From the NCBI GenBank assembly GCA_005792635.1, contig SXRF01000108.1, positions 1 through 35,115 on the forward strand: a DNA stretch of 35,115 nucleotides, read 5' to 3'. This document shows, one piece after another, positions 1 through 7,774 of the stretch; position 1 is the first letter of the stretch; each line of letters opens with the position of its first letter. Both the position numbers and the translations under genes were made by a program. This DNA is from Rickettsiales bacterium (lineage in GTDB: Bacteria; Pseudomonadota; Alphaproteobacteria; Rickettsiales; SXRF01). The notes under the pieces were generated by a model that worked only from the letters and a program-made list of their open reading frames with translations, was not told the origin of the DNA and ran no database searches.

Positions 1-138
1 AAAATCCCCCATACGGTAAAACAGCAAACAATCCGCATGCCGCGCCTTGATGGAAAGGAACTGCTGCATGGTCGGCGTCGCGCCGTCATGCTCGGGTTTT
101 TCTGGTGAGGTTATTTTTTGTGCGAGTGCTGTGGTCAT
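1..138 (-). CDS. mutS: DNA mismatch repair protein MutS, N-terminal fragment (cut by window edge)
   Basis: Reading leftward from the ATG at 136-138, 46 codons are visible and end at the window edge. The visible part contains [14 protein letters not shown] followed by LLFYRMGDF. This is the start of MutS domain I, the mismatch-binding domain with the conserved MQQYL...[13 protein letters not shown] pattern. MutS recognises base mismatches and recruits MutL. The phenylalanine-containing mismatch motif and the ATPase domain would lie outside the window. The start codon overlaps the ubiG stop by 4 bases (ATGA), which suggests translational coupling in one leftward transcript. The identification rests only on 46 residues, but the match to the family start is very specific. 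Confidence 0.93.
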   Translation of the reverse strand, partial: MTTALAQKITSPEKPEHDGATPTMQQFLSIKARHADCLLFYRMGDF

Positions 139-884
139 TTCTTCCCCACCACCAGATAGTTAACGCTTAAATCGCGTGCGTCTAGCCGCCATTTTTGGCT
201 GATTGGGTGCATCGCCATACCCGTGAGTTCGCATATCTCAACCCCATTATTTTCCAGAGTGCGGCACAGCTCGCTCGGGCGCAGGAATTTTTTCCATGTA
301 TGCGTGCCAATCGGCAGCCAGCGCAGGATATATTCCGCGCCGATAATCGCCAGAGCATAGGACTTTGCGGTGCGGTTCAGGGTGGAGAGGATAATAATTC
401 CGTTCGGTTTTAGAAGCTTGCTCGCCGATTTTATAAATAAATCCAAATCTGCCACATGCTCCACGATTTCAAGGGCGAGAATCGCGTCAAATTTTTCTTC
501 GTTTTGCTCTGATAATTCCTCAACGCTTGTGCATCTATAGTCAATATCCAGCCCCGATTTCTGCGCGTGTAGCTTGGCTACGGCAATGTTTTTTTCGCCA
601 GCGTCAATGGCGGTGACACTCGCGCCCAACCGCGCCATTGGCTCGGAAATCAAGCCGCCGCCACAGCCAATATCTAAAATGCTAATGCCTTTTAGAGGAG
701 TGTTGAGTGTGGAGTGCTGAGTGTGCATATTTTGCAAAATTTTGTCGCGGATGTAGGCAATCCGCAAAGGGTTCATGCGGTGTAGAGGTGCGAATTTGCC
801 CGTTTCGCTCCACCATTCATCGGCAATGCGCGAAAATCTGGCGATTTCTTCATCGTCCACGGTGCTTTTGTTTTCTGCTTTCAT
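135..884 (-). CDS. ubiG: Ubiquinone biosynthesis O-methyltransferase UbiG
   Basis: This 249-residue class I SAM methyltransferase carries out the two O-methylation steps of ubiquinone synthesis. The N-terminus has the UbiG signature [15 protein letters not shown] and [15 protein letters not shown] (residues 11-46). The SAM-binding motif [21 protein letters not shown] spans about 69-88, with the acidic motif II at AIDAGE and LEIVEHV near 138-144. Length fits the family (about 240-250). The start at 882-884 is preceded by AAAG. A segment at about 52-63 ([11 protein letters not shown]) is encoded by a CACTC-rich repetitive stretch and lies in the variable loop before motif I; it looks like inserted low-complexity DNA. 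The gene overlaps mutS by ATGA. Confidence 0.96.
   Translation of the reverse strand: MKAENKSTVDDEEIARFSRIADEWWSETGKFAPLHRMNPLRIAYIRDKILQNMHTQHSTLNTPLKGISILDIGCGGGLISEPMARLGASVTAIDAGEKNIAVAKLHAQKSGLDIDYRCTSVEELSEQNEEKFDAILALEIVEHVADLDLFIKSASKLLKPNGIIILSTLNRTAKSYALAIIGAEYILRWLPIGTHTWKKFLRPSELCRTLENNGVEICELTGMAMHPISQKWRLDARDLSVNYLVVGKK
698..726. repeat. CACTC-rich repetitive stretch inside ubiG
   Basis: On the minus strand this reads as repeats of CACTC joined by AA, AG or CA (CACACTCAGCACTCC, then CACACTCAACACTCC). It is translated in frame within UbiG as [11 protein letters not shown] near-identical stretch (CACACTCAACACTCC then AAACTCC twice) lies at 1794-1821, just beyond the ABC-F gene end. 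The repetition and its placement in a loop suggest a small dispersed repeat rather than conserved protein sequence. Confidence 0.6.
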
Positions 885-934
885 TTCTTTGCAAATGTTG
901 GTTAATATGGAAATATTATTTTAGGAGAGTGAAT

Positions 935-1297
935 ATGCCAGAGAAAAATAAATTTCGCTACCCGTTTTCTGGGGCGATAGAAAAATGGCGGGTGGTTGTG
1001 CTGACATTTTTGCGTGATTTGCAAAAAATCCGCAATATCCTGCAAACAAATTTTGAGCTGGGCAAGAAGCATTATGGGCTTGGCAATTTTTCCGACGCGG
1101 TTTTGCGCTTCAAATTCGTGACATGGCTAGAGCCAAAACACGCTAGCGGCTGGTATTGGCTTGGGCTTAGCCATTTGTCGTCTGGACAAAAACCCGCCGC
1201 TATCAAAGCTCTCAAAAAAGCTTTGGAAATAAACCCAGAATTGCAGGGGGCGCGTGACGCGCTGGCGGCGGCGTTGGCGGCGAGCGAAAATGCCTGA
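935..1297 (+). CDS. Small TPR-repeat protein
   Basis: This 120-residue protein contains two tetratricopeptide-like helical hairpins: FELGKKHYGLGNFSDAVLRF (about 41-60) and ASGWYWLGLSHLSSGQKPAA, which continues into IKALKKALEINPEL (about 70-103). TPRs are protein-interaction scaffolds; no catalytic domain is visible. The start at 935 was chosen because TTAGGAGAG lies at 921-929 at correct spacing; an upstream in-frame extension would run antisense into ubiG and lacks such a site. The last 8 bases overlap the start of the acetyltransferase gene, so the two are probably co-translated. The specific partner is unknown. Confidence 0.82.
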   Translation: MPEKNKFRYPFSGAIEKWRVVVLTFLRDLQKIRNILQTNFELGKKHYGLGNFSDAVLRFKFVTWLEPKHASGWYWLGLSHLSSGQKPAAIKALKKALEINPELQGARDALAAALAASENA

Positions 1298-1754
1298 TTT
1301 TACTACGCATTTTACTACGCGCATTGTTTCAAAGGAGGAATCGGAAATCCTCACCAAAATTCACGAAGAATGTTTCCCGCGCTATTGGAATCGGCAGGCT
1401 TTTACCGATTTTTTCTCTGTGGCTGGCACTTTCGCCAAGCTGGTGGAGCAGGGGGGTGAGGCGGTCGCTATGATGGTGTACCGCGTTTCGTTTGAGCAGG
1501 CGGAGATTATAACCCTCGGCGTGCGCCCGAAATTTCGCGGCGTTGGGATTGCCGATAAATTACTCGCGGATGCGCTTTCTCACTGCGCGAGCCTTGGCGC
1601 GGAAAAAATGTTTCTGGAGGTGGAGGTGGGTAACGAACCCGCCATCAAACTATACGAAAAAGCAGGCTTCAAACATATCAGCCGCCGCAAACTCTATTAC
1701 CAACAGCTGGACGGCACACTCACCGACGCGCTGGTGATGAGCAGGAAATTATAG
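1290..1754 (+). CDS. GNAT-family N-acetyltransferase, RimI-like
   Basis: This 154-residue protein has the GNAT fold. Motif A, the acetyl-CoA pyrophosphate loop, reads TLGVRPKFRGVGIADKLLAD (R/Q-x-x-G-x-G/A pattern). It is followed by GAEKMFLEVEVGNEPAIKLY and EKAGFKHISRRKLYY, the RimI-type C-terminal half with a closing ALVMSRKL. RimI acetylates the N-terminal alanine of ribosomal protein S18, and relatives modify other proteins. The FLEVEVGNEPAIKLYEKAGF pattern favours RimI over small-molecule acetyltransferases, but substrate cannot be assigned from sequence alone. The ATG at 1290 overlaps the TPR gene by 8 bases; an earlier start at 1254 would read an arginine-rich artefact. Confidence 0.85.
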   Translation: MPDFTTHFTTRIVSKEESEILTKIHEECFPRYWNRQAFTDFFSVAGTFAKLVEQGGEAVAMMVYRVSFEQAEIITLGVRPKFRGVGIADKLLADALSHCASLGAEKMFLEVEVGNEPAIKLYEKAGFKHISRRKLYYQQLDGTLTDALVMSRKL

Positions 1755-1778
1755 ATACCCGCACAGGGTGGGTATGAC
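1753..1778. repeat. Half copy of the GTCAT palindromic repeat family
   Basis: AGATACCCGCAC followed by AGGGTGGGTATGAC has the layout of the right half of the larger doublets: GGATACC, a short hairpin, then GGTATGAC. The right end of the copy at 17695-17781 is the closest match seen. It directly follows the acetyltransferase stop codon. Confidence 0.55.
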
Positions 1779-1793
1779 GGAGTACGAAATTAC

Positions 1794-1821
1794 CACACTC
1801 AACACTCCAAACTCCAAACTC
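1794..1821. repeat. CACTC-rich repetitive stretch
   Basis: CACACTCAACACTCC is followed by AAACTCC and AAACTC. It resembles the in-frame stretch in ubiG (698-726). It lies between the convergent acetyltransferase and ABC-F genes, next to a short GC hairpin (GCGGC-GAA-GCCGC, 1822-1834) that may serve as a weak terminator for the ABC-F gene. Confidence 0.55.
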
Positions 1822-1838
1822 GCGGCGAAGCCGCTGGG

Positions 1839-3443
1839 CTACCCCGTCTTCTTCTTCCTTGCCTCTTCTCTCTCTTTCCTGCGTTGGCGGACGACGAGGG
1901 TTCGGTAGGCGTCCAAATCATCGTTGAACGGTTTGCAAGTGCCGTCTGCCACCAGCCACAGGCGGTCGGCAACGCAATCAACCAGATGCGGGTCATGGCT
2001 CACCAGAATAACCGCGCCACGATAGTTGTTGAGAGCCTGCGTTAATGCTTCTCGCGCGTCCATATCCAGATGGTTGGTTGGTTCGTCAAGCAACATGATG
2101 TGTGGTGCGTCAAAGCTCATCTGGCAAAAGAGCAGGCGGGCTTTTTCACCACCCGACAAATCACCCACCAGCGTGTCCGCCTTGAATTTATCAAAGCCGA
2201 ATTTGCTAAGGCTAGCGCGGATTTTACTTTCCGCCGTACCTTTCATGCTTTCGCGCATGATTTCAAACGGAGTTTGGTTGACATCCAGCTCATCGGTTTG
2301 GAACTGCGCGAAATAGCCAACACGCAGCTTGCTGGATTTATGAATTTGCCCAGCCAGCGGCGGAAGCCTGCCCGATAGCAGCTTCACCAGCGTTGATTTT
2401 CCGTTCCCATTCGCGCCGAGAAGGGCAATGCGGTCGTCAGCGTCAATCCGCAGGTCAAGTTTTTTAAGGATTGGTTTGCCAGCCTCATAGCCAGCCTCCA
2501 CATGTTCCAAAACCAACATTGGCGATTTTTGTTCGTCTGGCTCGGGAAACTCAAACGCCGTCACCCGCTCCGCCATCACCGCGTCCACAATATCCATTTT
2601 CTCAATCATTTTCAGGCGGCTTTGCGCTTGCCGCGCTTTGCTGGCGGTTGCGCCGAACCTATCCACAAAGGCCTGCATCCGCGCCTTTTGCGCTAGTTGC
2701 TTTTCGCGGAGAGCTTGCTGCCCGAGCATTCTTTCAGCGCGGCGGCGTTCAAACTCATCATAAGTGCCAGTGTAGGAGGTTAGTTGCTTATTTTCCAGAT
2801 GCACAATATGGGTCACGGTTTTGTTGAGAATATCGCGGTCATGGCTGATGATAATCAAGGTTTTGGGGAATTTTATTAGGTAATTCTCCAGCCACACCAT
2901 CGCCTCAAAATCCAGATGGTTGGTCGGTTCGTCAAGCAACAGCAAATCTGGCTCAATAAACAGCGCGGAAGCAAGGGCAACGCGCATCCGCCAACCGCCC
3001 GAAAAGTCAGAAATCGGGCTGTTTTGCGCTTCGTCATTAAAGCCCAGACCAGCGAGAATCGTTGCGGCGCGGGCAGGCGCATCATACGCCCCGATTTCCT
3101 CCAGCCGTTCGTAAATATAGCCAATGCGGTCAGGGTCTTCGCAGGTTTCGGCTTCTTTGAACAGGGCGTTGCGTTCTTTGTCATAAGACAGCAAAACCTC
3201 AATAACAGGCGTGTCATCCTCGGGCAAATCTTGGCGCACCATGCCGAAACTCGCGCCTTTTATCATGGCTATATCGCCAGCATCGGCGTGATACTCGCCT
3301 GAAATTAGCTTAAAAAGTGTGGATTTTCCCGTGCCGTTTGGCCCAACCAGCCCCACGCGCTGCCCAGCGTTGATGCTGAGACTCGCGTTTTCAATTAGCG
3401 TGCGCCCCGCGATACGGAAGGTTAGATTATTGATAAATAACAT
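1839..3443 (-). CDS. ABC-F family ATPase, YheS-like
   Basis: This 534-residue protein has two ABC ATPase domains and no membrane segments, the ABC-F layout of ribosome-associated translation factors. Domain 1 has Walker A GPNGTGKST (about 35-43), signature SDFSGGWRMRVAL and Walker B LLLLDEPTNHLDF. Domain 2 has GANGNGKST, LSGGEKARLLF and IMLLDEPTNHLDM. The linker between them is charged and helical (REKQLAQKARMQAFVDRFGA), matching the P-site tRNA interaction motif region. FSGGWRMR and the linker DRFGATASKARQAQSRLKM resemble YheS more than EttA or Uup. The C-terminus is a short basic tail (RRKEREEARKKKTG). It probably resolves ribosome stalls; the subfamily assignment is inferred. Confidence 0.93.
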   Translation of the reverse strand: MLFINNLTFRIAGRTLIENASLSINAGQRVGLVGPNGTGKSTLFKLISGEYHADAGDIAMIKGASFGMVRQDLPEDDTPVIEVLLSYDKERNALFKEAETCEDPDRIGYIYERLEEIGAYDAPARAATILAGLGFNDEAQNSPISDFSGGWRMRVALASALFIEPDLLLLDEPTNHLDFEAMVWLENYLIKFPKTLIIISHDRDILNKTVTHIVHLENKQLTSYTGTYDEFERRRAERMLGQQALREKQLAQKARMQAFVDRFGATASKARQAQSRLKMIEKMDIVDAVMAERVTAFEFPEPDEQKSPMLVLEHVEAGYEAGKPILKKLDLRIDADDRIALLGANGNGKSTLVKLLSGRLPPLAGQIHKSSKLRVGYFAQFQTDELDVNQTPFEIMRESMKGTAESKIRASLSKFGFDKFKADTLVGDLSGGEKARLLFCQMSFDAPHIMLLDEPTNHLDMDAREALTQALNNYRGAVILVSHDPHLVDCVADRLWLVADGTCKPFNDDLDAYRTLVVRQRRKEREEARKKKTG

Positions 3444-3505
3444 AAAAAAATGATATGAAGTTGAGGGATTATAAACGAATTTTTAACTCTTATGCTCTAT
3501 GCTCA

Positions 3506-3529
3506 CCTAAAGTAAAGAACAATTTTAGG
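3506..3529. promoter_or_regulatory. Inverted repeat between ABC-F and MarR genes, possible operator
   Basis: CCTAAA (3506-3511) and TTTAGG (3524-3529) form a 6-bp inverted repeat with a 12-bp spacer in the 109-bp region shared by the divergent ABC-F and MarR-type genes. MarR proteins often bind such dyads in their own promoter. No assay or second site supports it. Confidence 0.3.
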
Positions 3530-3552
3530 CATAATTCTAAGGAGATAGCACA

Positions 3553-4011
3553 GTGAAACAGGTTTATACAGAGTCCATTTTGCTTATTGAACGCTTGCAT
3601 CGCCGCTTTCTTGATGTGGTGAAGGCGGAGCTTGACCGCTTGAAGATTGACGATGTCAACAATGTGCAAACGCTTATTTTATATAACATAAACGGCGAAC
3701 AGCTAACCATCGGCGAGCTTACCAACCGCGGCTATTATCTTGGCTCGAATGTTTCCTATAATGTGAAAAAACTGGTGGAAAATGGCTATTTGCTGCAAGA
3801 ACGCGCTCCGCATGATAAACGCTCAACGCGCATCAAGCTTTCCGAAAAAGCCACCCTCCTTTGCCAGAAAATCGACGCGCTTTACCAGCGGAATGTTGAG
3901 GTTTTATCAAAGGAAACCAATGAGGCGGATCTGGCGCGGCTCAATAGCACACTTACCCATCTCGAAGGATTTTGGACGAATTATATCAATAATATTCATA
4001 AGGTTAAGTAA
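3553..4011 (+). CDS. MarR-type winged-helix transcriptional regulator
   Basis: This 152-residue protein has a winged helix-turn-helix at about residues 52-100: LTIGELTNRGYYLGSNVSYN, then VKKLVENGYLLQERAPHDKR (recognition helix and wing), then STRIKLSEKA. The flanking helices are the MarR dimerisation arms. Alphaproteobacteria commonly carry a winged-helix regulator of this shape (LdtR-like), but the target is unknown here. The start is GTG at 3553, preceded by AAGGAGA at 3539-3545 at ideal spacing. A dyad upstream at 3506-3529 may be its operator. A palindromic repeat begins 5 bases after its stop codon. Confidence 0.88.
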   Translation: MKQVYTESILLIERLHRRFLDVVKAELDRLKIDDVNNVQTLILYNINGEQLTIGELTNRGYYLGSNVSYNVKKLVENGYLLQERAPHDKRSTRIKLSEKATLLCQKIDALYQRNVEVLSKETNEADLARLNSTLTHLEGFWTNYINNIHKVK

Positions 4012-4015
4012 TTTT

Positions 4016-4104
4016 GTCATCCTGTGGGCTGCAAAGCAGCAGCACAGGATCTCGTGCAATTGGAAAAGATCCTGCGCTAGTGCTTTCGCACTCCGCAGGA
4101 TGAC
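4016..4104. repeat. GTCAT palindromic doublet repeat, copy 1
   Basis: This 89-bp element starts GTCATCCTGTG and ends CGCAGGATGAC. The left half forms hairpin TCCTGTG...CACAGGA and the right half TCCTGCG...CGCAGGA; the two halves are inverted relative to each other (GGATCT / AGATCC inside). It lies between marR and rpmB. Related doublets are at 10442, 15476 and 17695. Confidence 0.85.
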
Positions 4105-4116
4105 AGAAAAAATACC

Positions 4117-4143
4117 TTGACTTCGCATTTCATAAACTATAAA
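4117..4143 (+). promoter_or_regulatory. Candidate rpmB promoter
   Basis: TTGACT (4117-4122) and TATAAA (4138-4143) are separated by 15 bp, a short but tolerated spacer, about 40 bp before the rpmB start and just after the palindromic repeat. Confidence 0.4.
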
Positions 4144-4182
4144 AAACACCCCTCTTTAATTATGAAATAAGAAGGTATTTTT

Positions 4183-4482
4183 ATGGCTAGACGCTGCGCA
4201 ATCACAGGAACAGGCTCGCAATCGGGCAATAATGTTTCTCACTCAAACCACAAATCTCGCACCCGTTTTATGCCGAATTTGCAACAAGTTTCGCTGAAAA
4301 GCGAAGTTTTGGGTGTGAATGTTCCTTTGCGCGTGACCGCTGCAACCCTGCGCAGCATTGAGCATAACGGCGGGTTGGATGGCTATTTGCTGTCGCATTC
4401 TTCGCTGAAAATGACACCAGCGGCGGCGAAGCTAAAACGCCAAATCAAAAAGAAATTGCTAGCGCAAAAAACAGCTGCTTAG
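4183..4482 (+). CDS. rpmB: 50S ribosomal protein L28
   Basis: This 99-residue protein begins MARRCAITGTGSQSGNNVSH, the L28 start, followed by NHKSRTRFMPNLQQVSL and VPLRVTAATLRSIEHNGGLD, which match the alphaproteobacterial long form (about 97-100 residues). It is a component of the large ribosomal subunit near the E site. The ATG is preceded by AAGAAGG. It stands alone, as L28 often does in this class (rpmG not adjacent). Confidence 0.97.
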   Translation: MARRCAITGTGSQSGNNVSHSNHKSRTRFMPNLQQVSLKSEVLGVNVPLRVTAATLRSIEHNGGLDGYLLSHSSLKMTPAAAKLKRQIKKKLLAQKTAA

Positions 4483-4544
4483 TTTCTGTATTGGGTTAAT
4501 TGCTGTGTTTTTAGGCTTTTTTACTATTGCTGGATTGATGTTGT

Positions 4545-5486
4545 TTATTGAAACCTAATCATCAATGCACAGTTTATGCCATTTCCACCATTTTGTGATA
4601 TTGAGTATTGTTGAGTTGCACCATTAACATTTCCATTGTCAAAGCAAGTAGTTGCAGAGGCAGTGGTTGCTGTGGTGTAAGGGGTAGTATTGTCATACAA
4701 AATTGTTGTTCCAGATAAATACACCCATGTGCTACCACTAACTGTATTTATATATTTTGCTGTAATAATTCCAGATTGAGGAAAGCCATCATCAATTTTG
4801 CTATCAATTGAATACGCTTGTTGCACAGTAATACCATTATTAGCTGATGGTTGACTTACACCAACAACTGCGTTCATAGCCGAAATTATATAATAATTAT
4901 ATGGCGATGTAAGATCATTAGAAGAGCGCCAAGCTAATGGCATTGGAGCCCCACTAACTACAGATATATAATTCCCATTACCTATCTTCGCTCTTGGGAA
5001 ATACAATGGAATTTGTGATGAAGTTAAAGATAATGTTGCGGTGGCGGTTGCAGTATTAAAGCCTCCATCAATCAAACCAGCAGTGCTTAAATCAACCCAA
5101 AACATGGTAGTCTCACCATTTACAAACAAAGATGAGTTACCACCAAAATCATATCCTTCTAATAGACCGCTACCATCACCTTGCCCTATCTGCGTTCCTC
5201 TTGCCTTAAAACCAAAACCACTAGCATTTGGCTCGGCAATATCTCCGGGAATGGCGTTGTATTTTACTCTAAAGGTATTGACTGCTGAATTATATTTTTC
5301 AACTTGTTGAATTTGACTGCGGATTTCCGCAGCTTTTATCAAATCCTGCCCTACGAGAACTCCGCCAACAAGTAAGCCTATGATAACTAAAACAATTGAT
5401 AGTTCAATCAGCGTAAATCCAGCTTTTAAAATGTGCGAATTGGTACGCATTTCTTTCGCTTGCACAGATTTTATATCATTTCCCAT
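4545..5486 (-). CDS. Type IV pilin / pseudopilin-like prepilin
   Basis: This 313-residue protein has a 23-residue positively charged leader ending KAG, then FTLIELSIVLVIIGLLVGGV. That is the prepilin peptidase cleavage site (G|F) with Glu at mature position 5 and the hydrophobic N-terminal helix. The mature part is long (about 290) and rich in Gly, Ser, Thr and Asn, with SIDSKIDDGFPQSG near the C-terminus, a motif shared with the second prepilin at 10363. The ATG at 5484-5486 was chosen because AGGTGG lies 8 bases upstream, inside the end of fabH; an in-frame start 33 bases earlier overlaps fabH and lacks a site. It probably forms or primes a pilus or type II-like pseudopilus; no assembly genes are in the window. 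Confidence 0.88.
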   Translation of the reverse strand: MGNDIKSVQAKEMRTNSHILKAGFTLIELSIVLVIIGLLVGGVLVGQDLIKAAEIRSQIQQVEKYNSAVNTFRVKYNAIPGDIAEPNASGFGFKARGTQIGQGDGSGLLEGYDFGGNSSLFVNGETTMFWVDLSTAGLIDGGFNTATATATLSLTSSQIPLYFPRAKIGNGNYISVVSGAPMPLAWRSSNDLTSPYNYYIISAMNAVVGVSQPSANNGITVQQAYSIDSKIDDGFPQSGIITAKYINTVSGSTWVYLSGTTILYDNTTPYTTATTASATTCFDNGNVNGATQQYSISQNGGNGINCALMIRFQ

Positions 5487-5491
5487 ATTAA

Positions 5492-6451
5492 TTACCACCT
5501 GATTATCGTGCAGCCCCAAGTTAGCCCTGCGCCGAGGGCTGGGCAGGCGATTATTTGCCCTTGCTTTATGCGCCCGTCATGTGCTGCTTCGTGCAGTGCC
5601 AGCGGGATAGAGGCGGCGGAGGTATTGGCGCATTTCGCAACATTAGAGATAATCCTTGCGTCCTCAATTCCCAGTTTCTGCGCGACAGCGGCGAGAATTC
5701 GCATATTCGCCTGATGCGGAACTAGCCAGTCAATTGCGTCTTTATGAAGGCTCAAATTCTGCAAACCTTCTTCCACCGCGGCGGGCATTTTGGCGACGGC
5801 GTGGCGGAAAACTTCCTTGCCCGCCATGGCAAATAGCCCAGCGGTTTTGGTGGTGGAAACGCCGCCTGTGGTGTGAATTAAATCTGAAAATTTGCCGTCG
5901 GAATGAATTTTGGAGAATAATATCCCGCGCTGGCTGTTTTCCTGCGCGTCTAGCAAAACTGCCGCTGCGCCGTCACCAAATAAGATACAGGTGGCGCGGT
6001 CGTCCCAGTCCAAAATCCGCGAATAAGTCTCTGCGCCGATAACCAGCACCCGCTTTGCCGCGCCCGAGATGATAAAATTATTGGCAACGCTCATGGCATA
6101 CACAAAGCCGCTGCACGCCGCGTTGATGTCAAATGCTGCGCCGCTGGTGATGCCCAGTGCGTGCTGAATTTTCGCGGCGGTGGCGGGCATAGTGTCATCA
6201 GGTGTGGCGGTGGCGAGGATTACAAGGTCAATGCTATCCGCCGCTACGCCCGCATTCAAAATTGCCTGTTTTCCCGCTGCAATGCCAAGGTTGGAGGTAT
6301 ATTCGCCGTCTGCGGCGATGTGTCGCTGTTCAATGCCTGTGCGCTCCATTATCCATTCATGGCTGGTTTCCAAATGCGCTGGTAAATCAGCGTTATGGAG
6401 GATTTTTTCTGGTAGATACGCCCCTGTTCCGATGATAACTGCGCGAAGCAT
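5492..6451 (-). CDS. fabH: Beta-ketoacyl-ACP synthase III
   Basis: This 319-residue enzyme condenses acetyl-CoA with malonyl-ACP to start fatty-acid synthesis. The catalytic triad is visible: Cys113 in NAACSGF, His246 in VPHQANMRI, Asn276 in ANTSAASIPLAL. The N-terminal GTGAYLPEKIL and WIMERTGIEQRH are FabH signatures, and the C-terminus GAGLTWGCTIIRW matches the family end. It starts 3 bases after plsX ends, so rpmF-plsX-fabH form a leftward operon, the classical alphaproteobacterial arrangement. The usual next genes (ihfA, a MerR regulator) are replaced here by a prepilin gene. Confidence 0.97.
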   Translation of the reverse strand: MLRAVIIGTGAYLPEKILHNADLPAHLETSHEWIMERTGIEQRHIAADGEYTSNLGIAAGKQAILNAGVAADSIDLVILATATPDDTMPATAAKIQHALGITSGAAFDINAACSGFVYAMSVANNFIISGAAKRVLVIGAETYSRILDWDDRATCILFGDGAAAVLLDAQENSQRGILFSKIHSDGKFSDLIHTTGGVSTTKTAGLFAMAGKEVFRHAVAKMPAAVEEGLQNLSLHKDAIDWLVPHQANMRILAAVAQKLGIEDARIISNVAKCANTSAASIPLALHEAAHDGRIKQGQIIACPALGAGLTWGCTIIRW

Positions 6452-6454
6452 TCT

Positions 6455-7492
6455 TTATTCTTCTTTCTTTTCAGCAGGGTTAATATTACCAATTTCAGCC
6501 ATAATGCGGTCATTAATGCGGTGCGCGACCAGCTCCACCGCCACGCTGATGGCGTTGCAAAAACTATAGGCATCCGCGCCACCATGGCTTTTAACCGCGA
6601 TACCCGCCAGCCCCAAGAACATTGCCCCATTGCGCTTGCGGTCGTCAAGTTTATCTTTCACATTTTTCATTGCGCCCATGGCAAGCAAGCCGCCCGCCTG
6701 TGCTATGATTGAGCTATTAAAAGCATCTTTCAAATATGTGCGGATGAGGCGAGCCACGCCCTCGGCAGTTTTTAGCGCGATATTGCCCGTAAAACCGTCA
6801 GTCACCACCACATCAACCGTGCCTTCGGCAATGTCATTTCCCTCAATAAAACCATGAAAATTAACGGTGGAATTTTTCAGCAAGGTGAAGGCTTCTTTGA
6901 CTTCATTGTGACCCTTCAAATCCTCCGAGCCAACATTGAGCAGCCCAATACGCGGACGCGCCAGCCCAAGTACAGCGCGGGCGAAGGCATCGCCCATAAT
7001 GGCAAAGCGGTATAAATCCTGCGCGTCGGACTCTACATTCGCGCCCAGATCCAGCATCACACATTCACCGCGCAGTGTCGGCAGCAAAGCCGCGATGGCG
7101 GGGCGATAAACACCCTCCAGAGTACGCAAAACCAGCTTGGAAATTGCCATAAGTGCACCCGTATTGCCCGCAGAAACCACGCAGCAAGCCGTGCCGTCTT
7201 TTACCGCTTCCACCGCCAGCCACATGCTGGATTTTTTCCCGCGGCGCACAGCGATAGACGGCTTGTCATGCCCTGCGATAAACTCGGTAGTGTGAACAAT
7301 TTTGCTGACTGCTTTTAGGGCGGGGTGGGCATTTAGCAGGGGGGCAACCACCTCTTCATTGCCGAAAATAAGGAATTTTATACCCGGATGGCGGATAAGA
7401 GCGAGCTGCGCTCCAGAAATCACGCATTCAGGCGCGTTGTCACCACCCATAGCGTCTAAAGCGATTGGGGTCTGGATTTTTCCAGCGACCAT
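6455..7492 (-). CDS. plsX: Phosphate acyltransferase PlsX
   Basis: This 345-residue protein converts acyl-ACP to acyl-phosphate for phospholipid synthesis. The family start IALDAMGGDNAPECVISGA (about 10-28) is clear, followed by RRGKKSSMW, VSAGNTGALMAISK, MLDLGANVE, GNDIAEGTVDVVVTDGFTGN and the C-terminal HGGADAYSFCNAI. Length fits the family. The start at 7490-7492 has GGCGGA upstream. It lies 12 bases after the rpmF stop and 3 bases before fabH. Confidence 0.97.
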   Translation of the reverse strand: MVAGKIQTPIALDAMGGDNAPECVISGAQLALIRHPGIKFLIFGNEEVVAPLLNAHPALKAVSKIVHTTEFIAGHDKPSIAVRRGKKSSMWLAVEAVKDGTACCVVSAGNTGALMAISKLVLRTLEGVYRPAIAALLPTLRGECVMLDLGANVESDAQDLYRFAIMGDAFARAVLGLARPRIGLLNVGSEDLKGHNEVKEAFTLLKNSTVNFHGFIEGNDIAEGTVDVVVTDGFTGNIALKTAEGVARLIRTYLKDAFNSSIIAQAGGLLAMGAMKNVKDKLDDRKRNGAMFLGLAGIAVKSHGGADAYSFCNAISVAVELVAHRINDRIMAEIGNINPAEKKEE

Positions 7493-7504
7493 GGGGGCTT
7501 CCGC

Positions 7505-7687
7505 CTAGCGGTTGACTTTAGCTTTTGTTACCTGACGGCCATTATAATAGCCATCCGCCGACACATGGTGCGGGCGTTTTAGCTCACCAGTGGTCTTATC
7601 TTCCACGGTGTTAACTTTTTTCAAAGAGTCATGCGAACGGCGCATATCGCGCTTGCTTTTGCTCGTTTTTCTTTTAGGTACAGCCAT
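7505..7687 (-). CDS. rpmF: 50S ribosomal protein L32
   Basis: This 60-residue protein reads [20 protein letters not shown] followed by [19 protein letters not shown], the alphaproteobacterial L32 form. The zinc-binding cysteines seen in other L32 variants are absent, so ribosome binding does not depend on zinc. AGAGGATAAG precedes the ATG. It is the first gene of the rpmF-plsX-fabH operon. Confidence 0.97.
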   Translation of the reverse strand: MAVPKRKTSKSKRDMRRSHDSLKKVNTVEDKTTGELKRPHHVSADGYYNGRQVTKAKVNR

Positions 7688-7774
7688 TTTCTTATCCTCT
7701 TGCTATATATTTGAAGGGGCTTTATAACATATTTTCCCGCAGGCGAAAGCTTTTTTTTGCCTAATTCGTAAAAA

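Noticed and set aside
5655-6648. Several long open frames antisense to fabH and plsX
   Set aside because: They are shadows of GC-biased codons in conserved enzymes, with no domain pattern.
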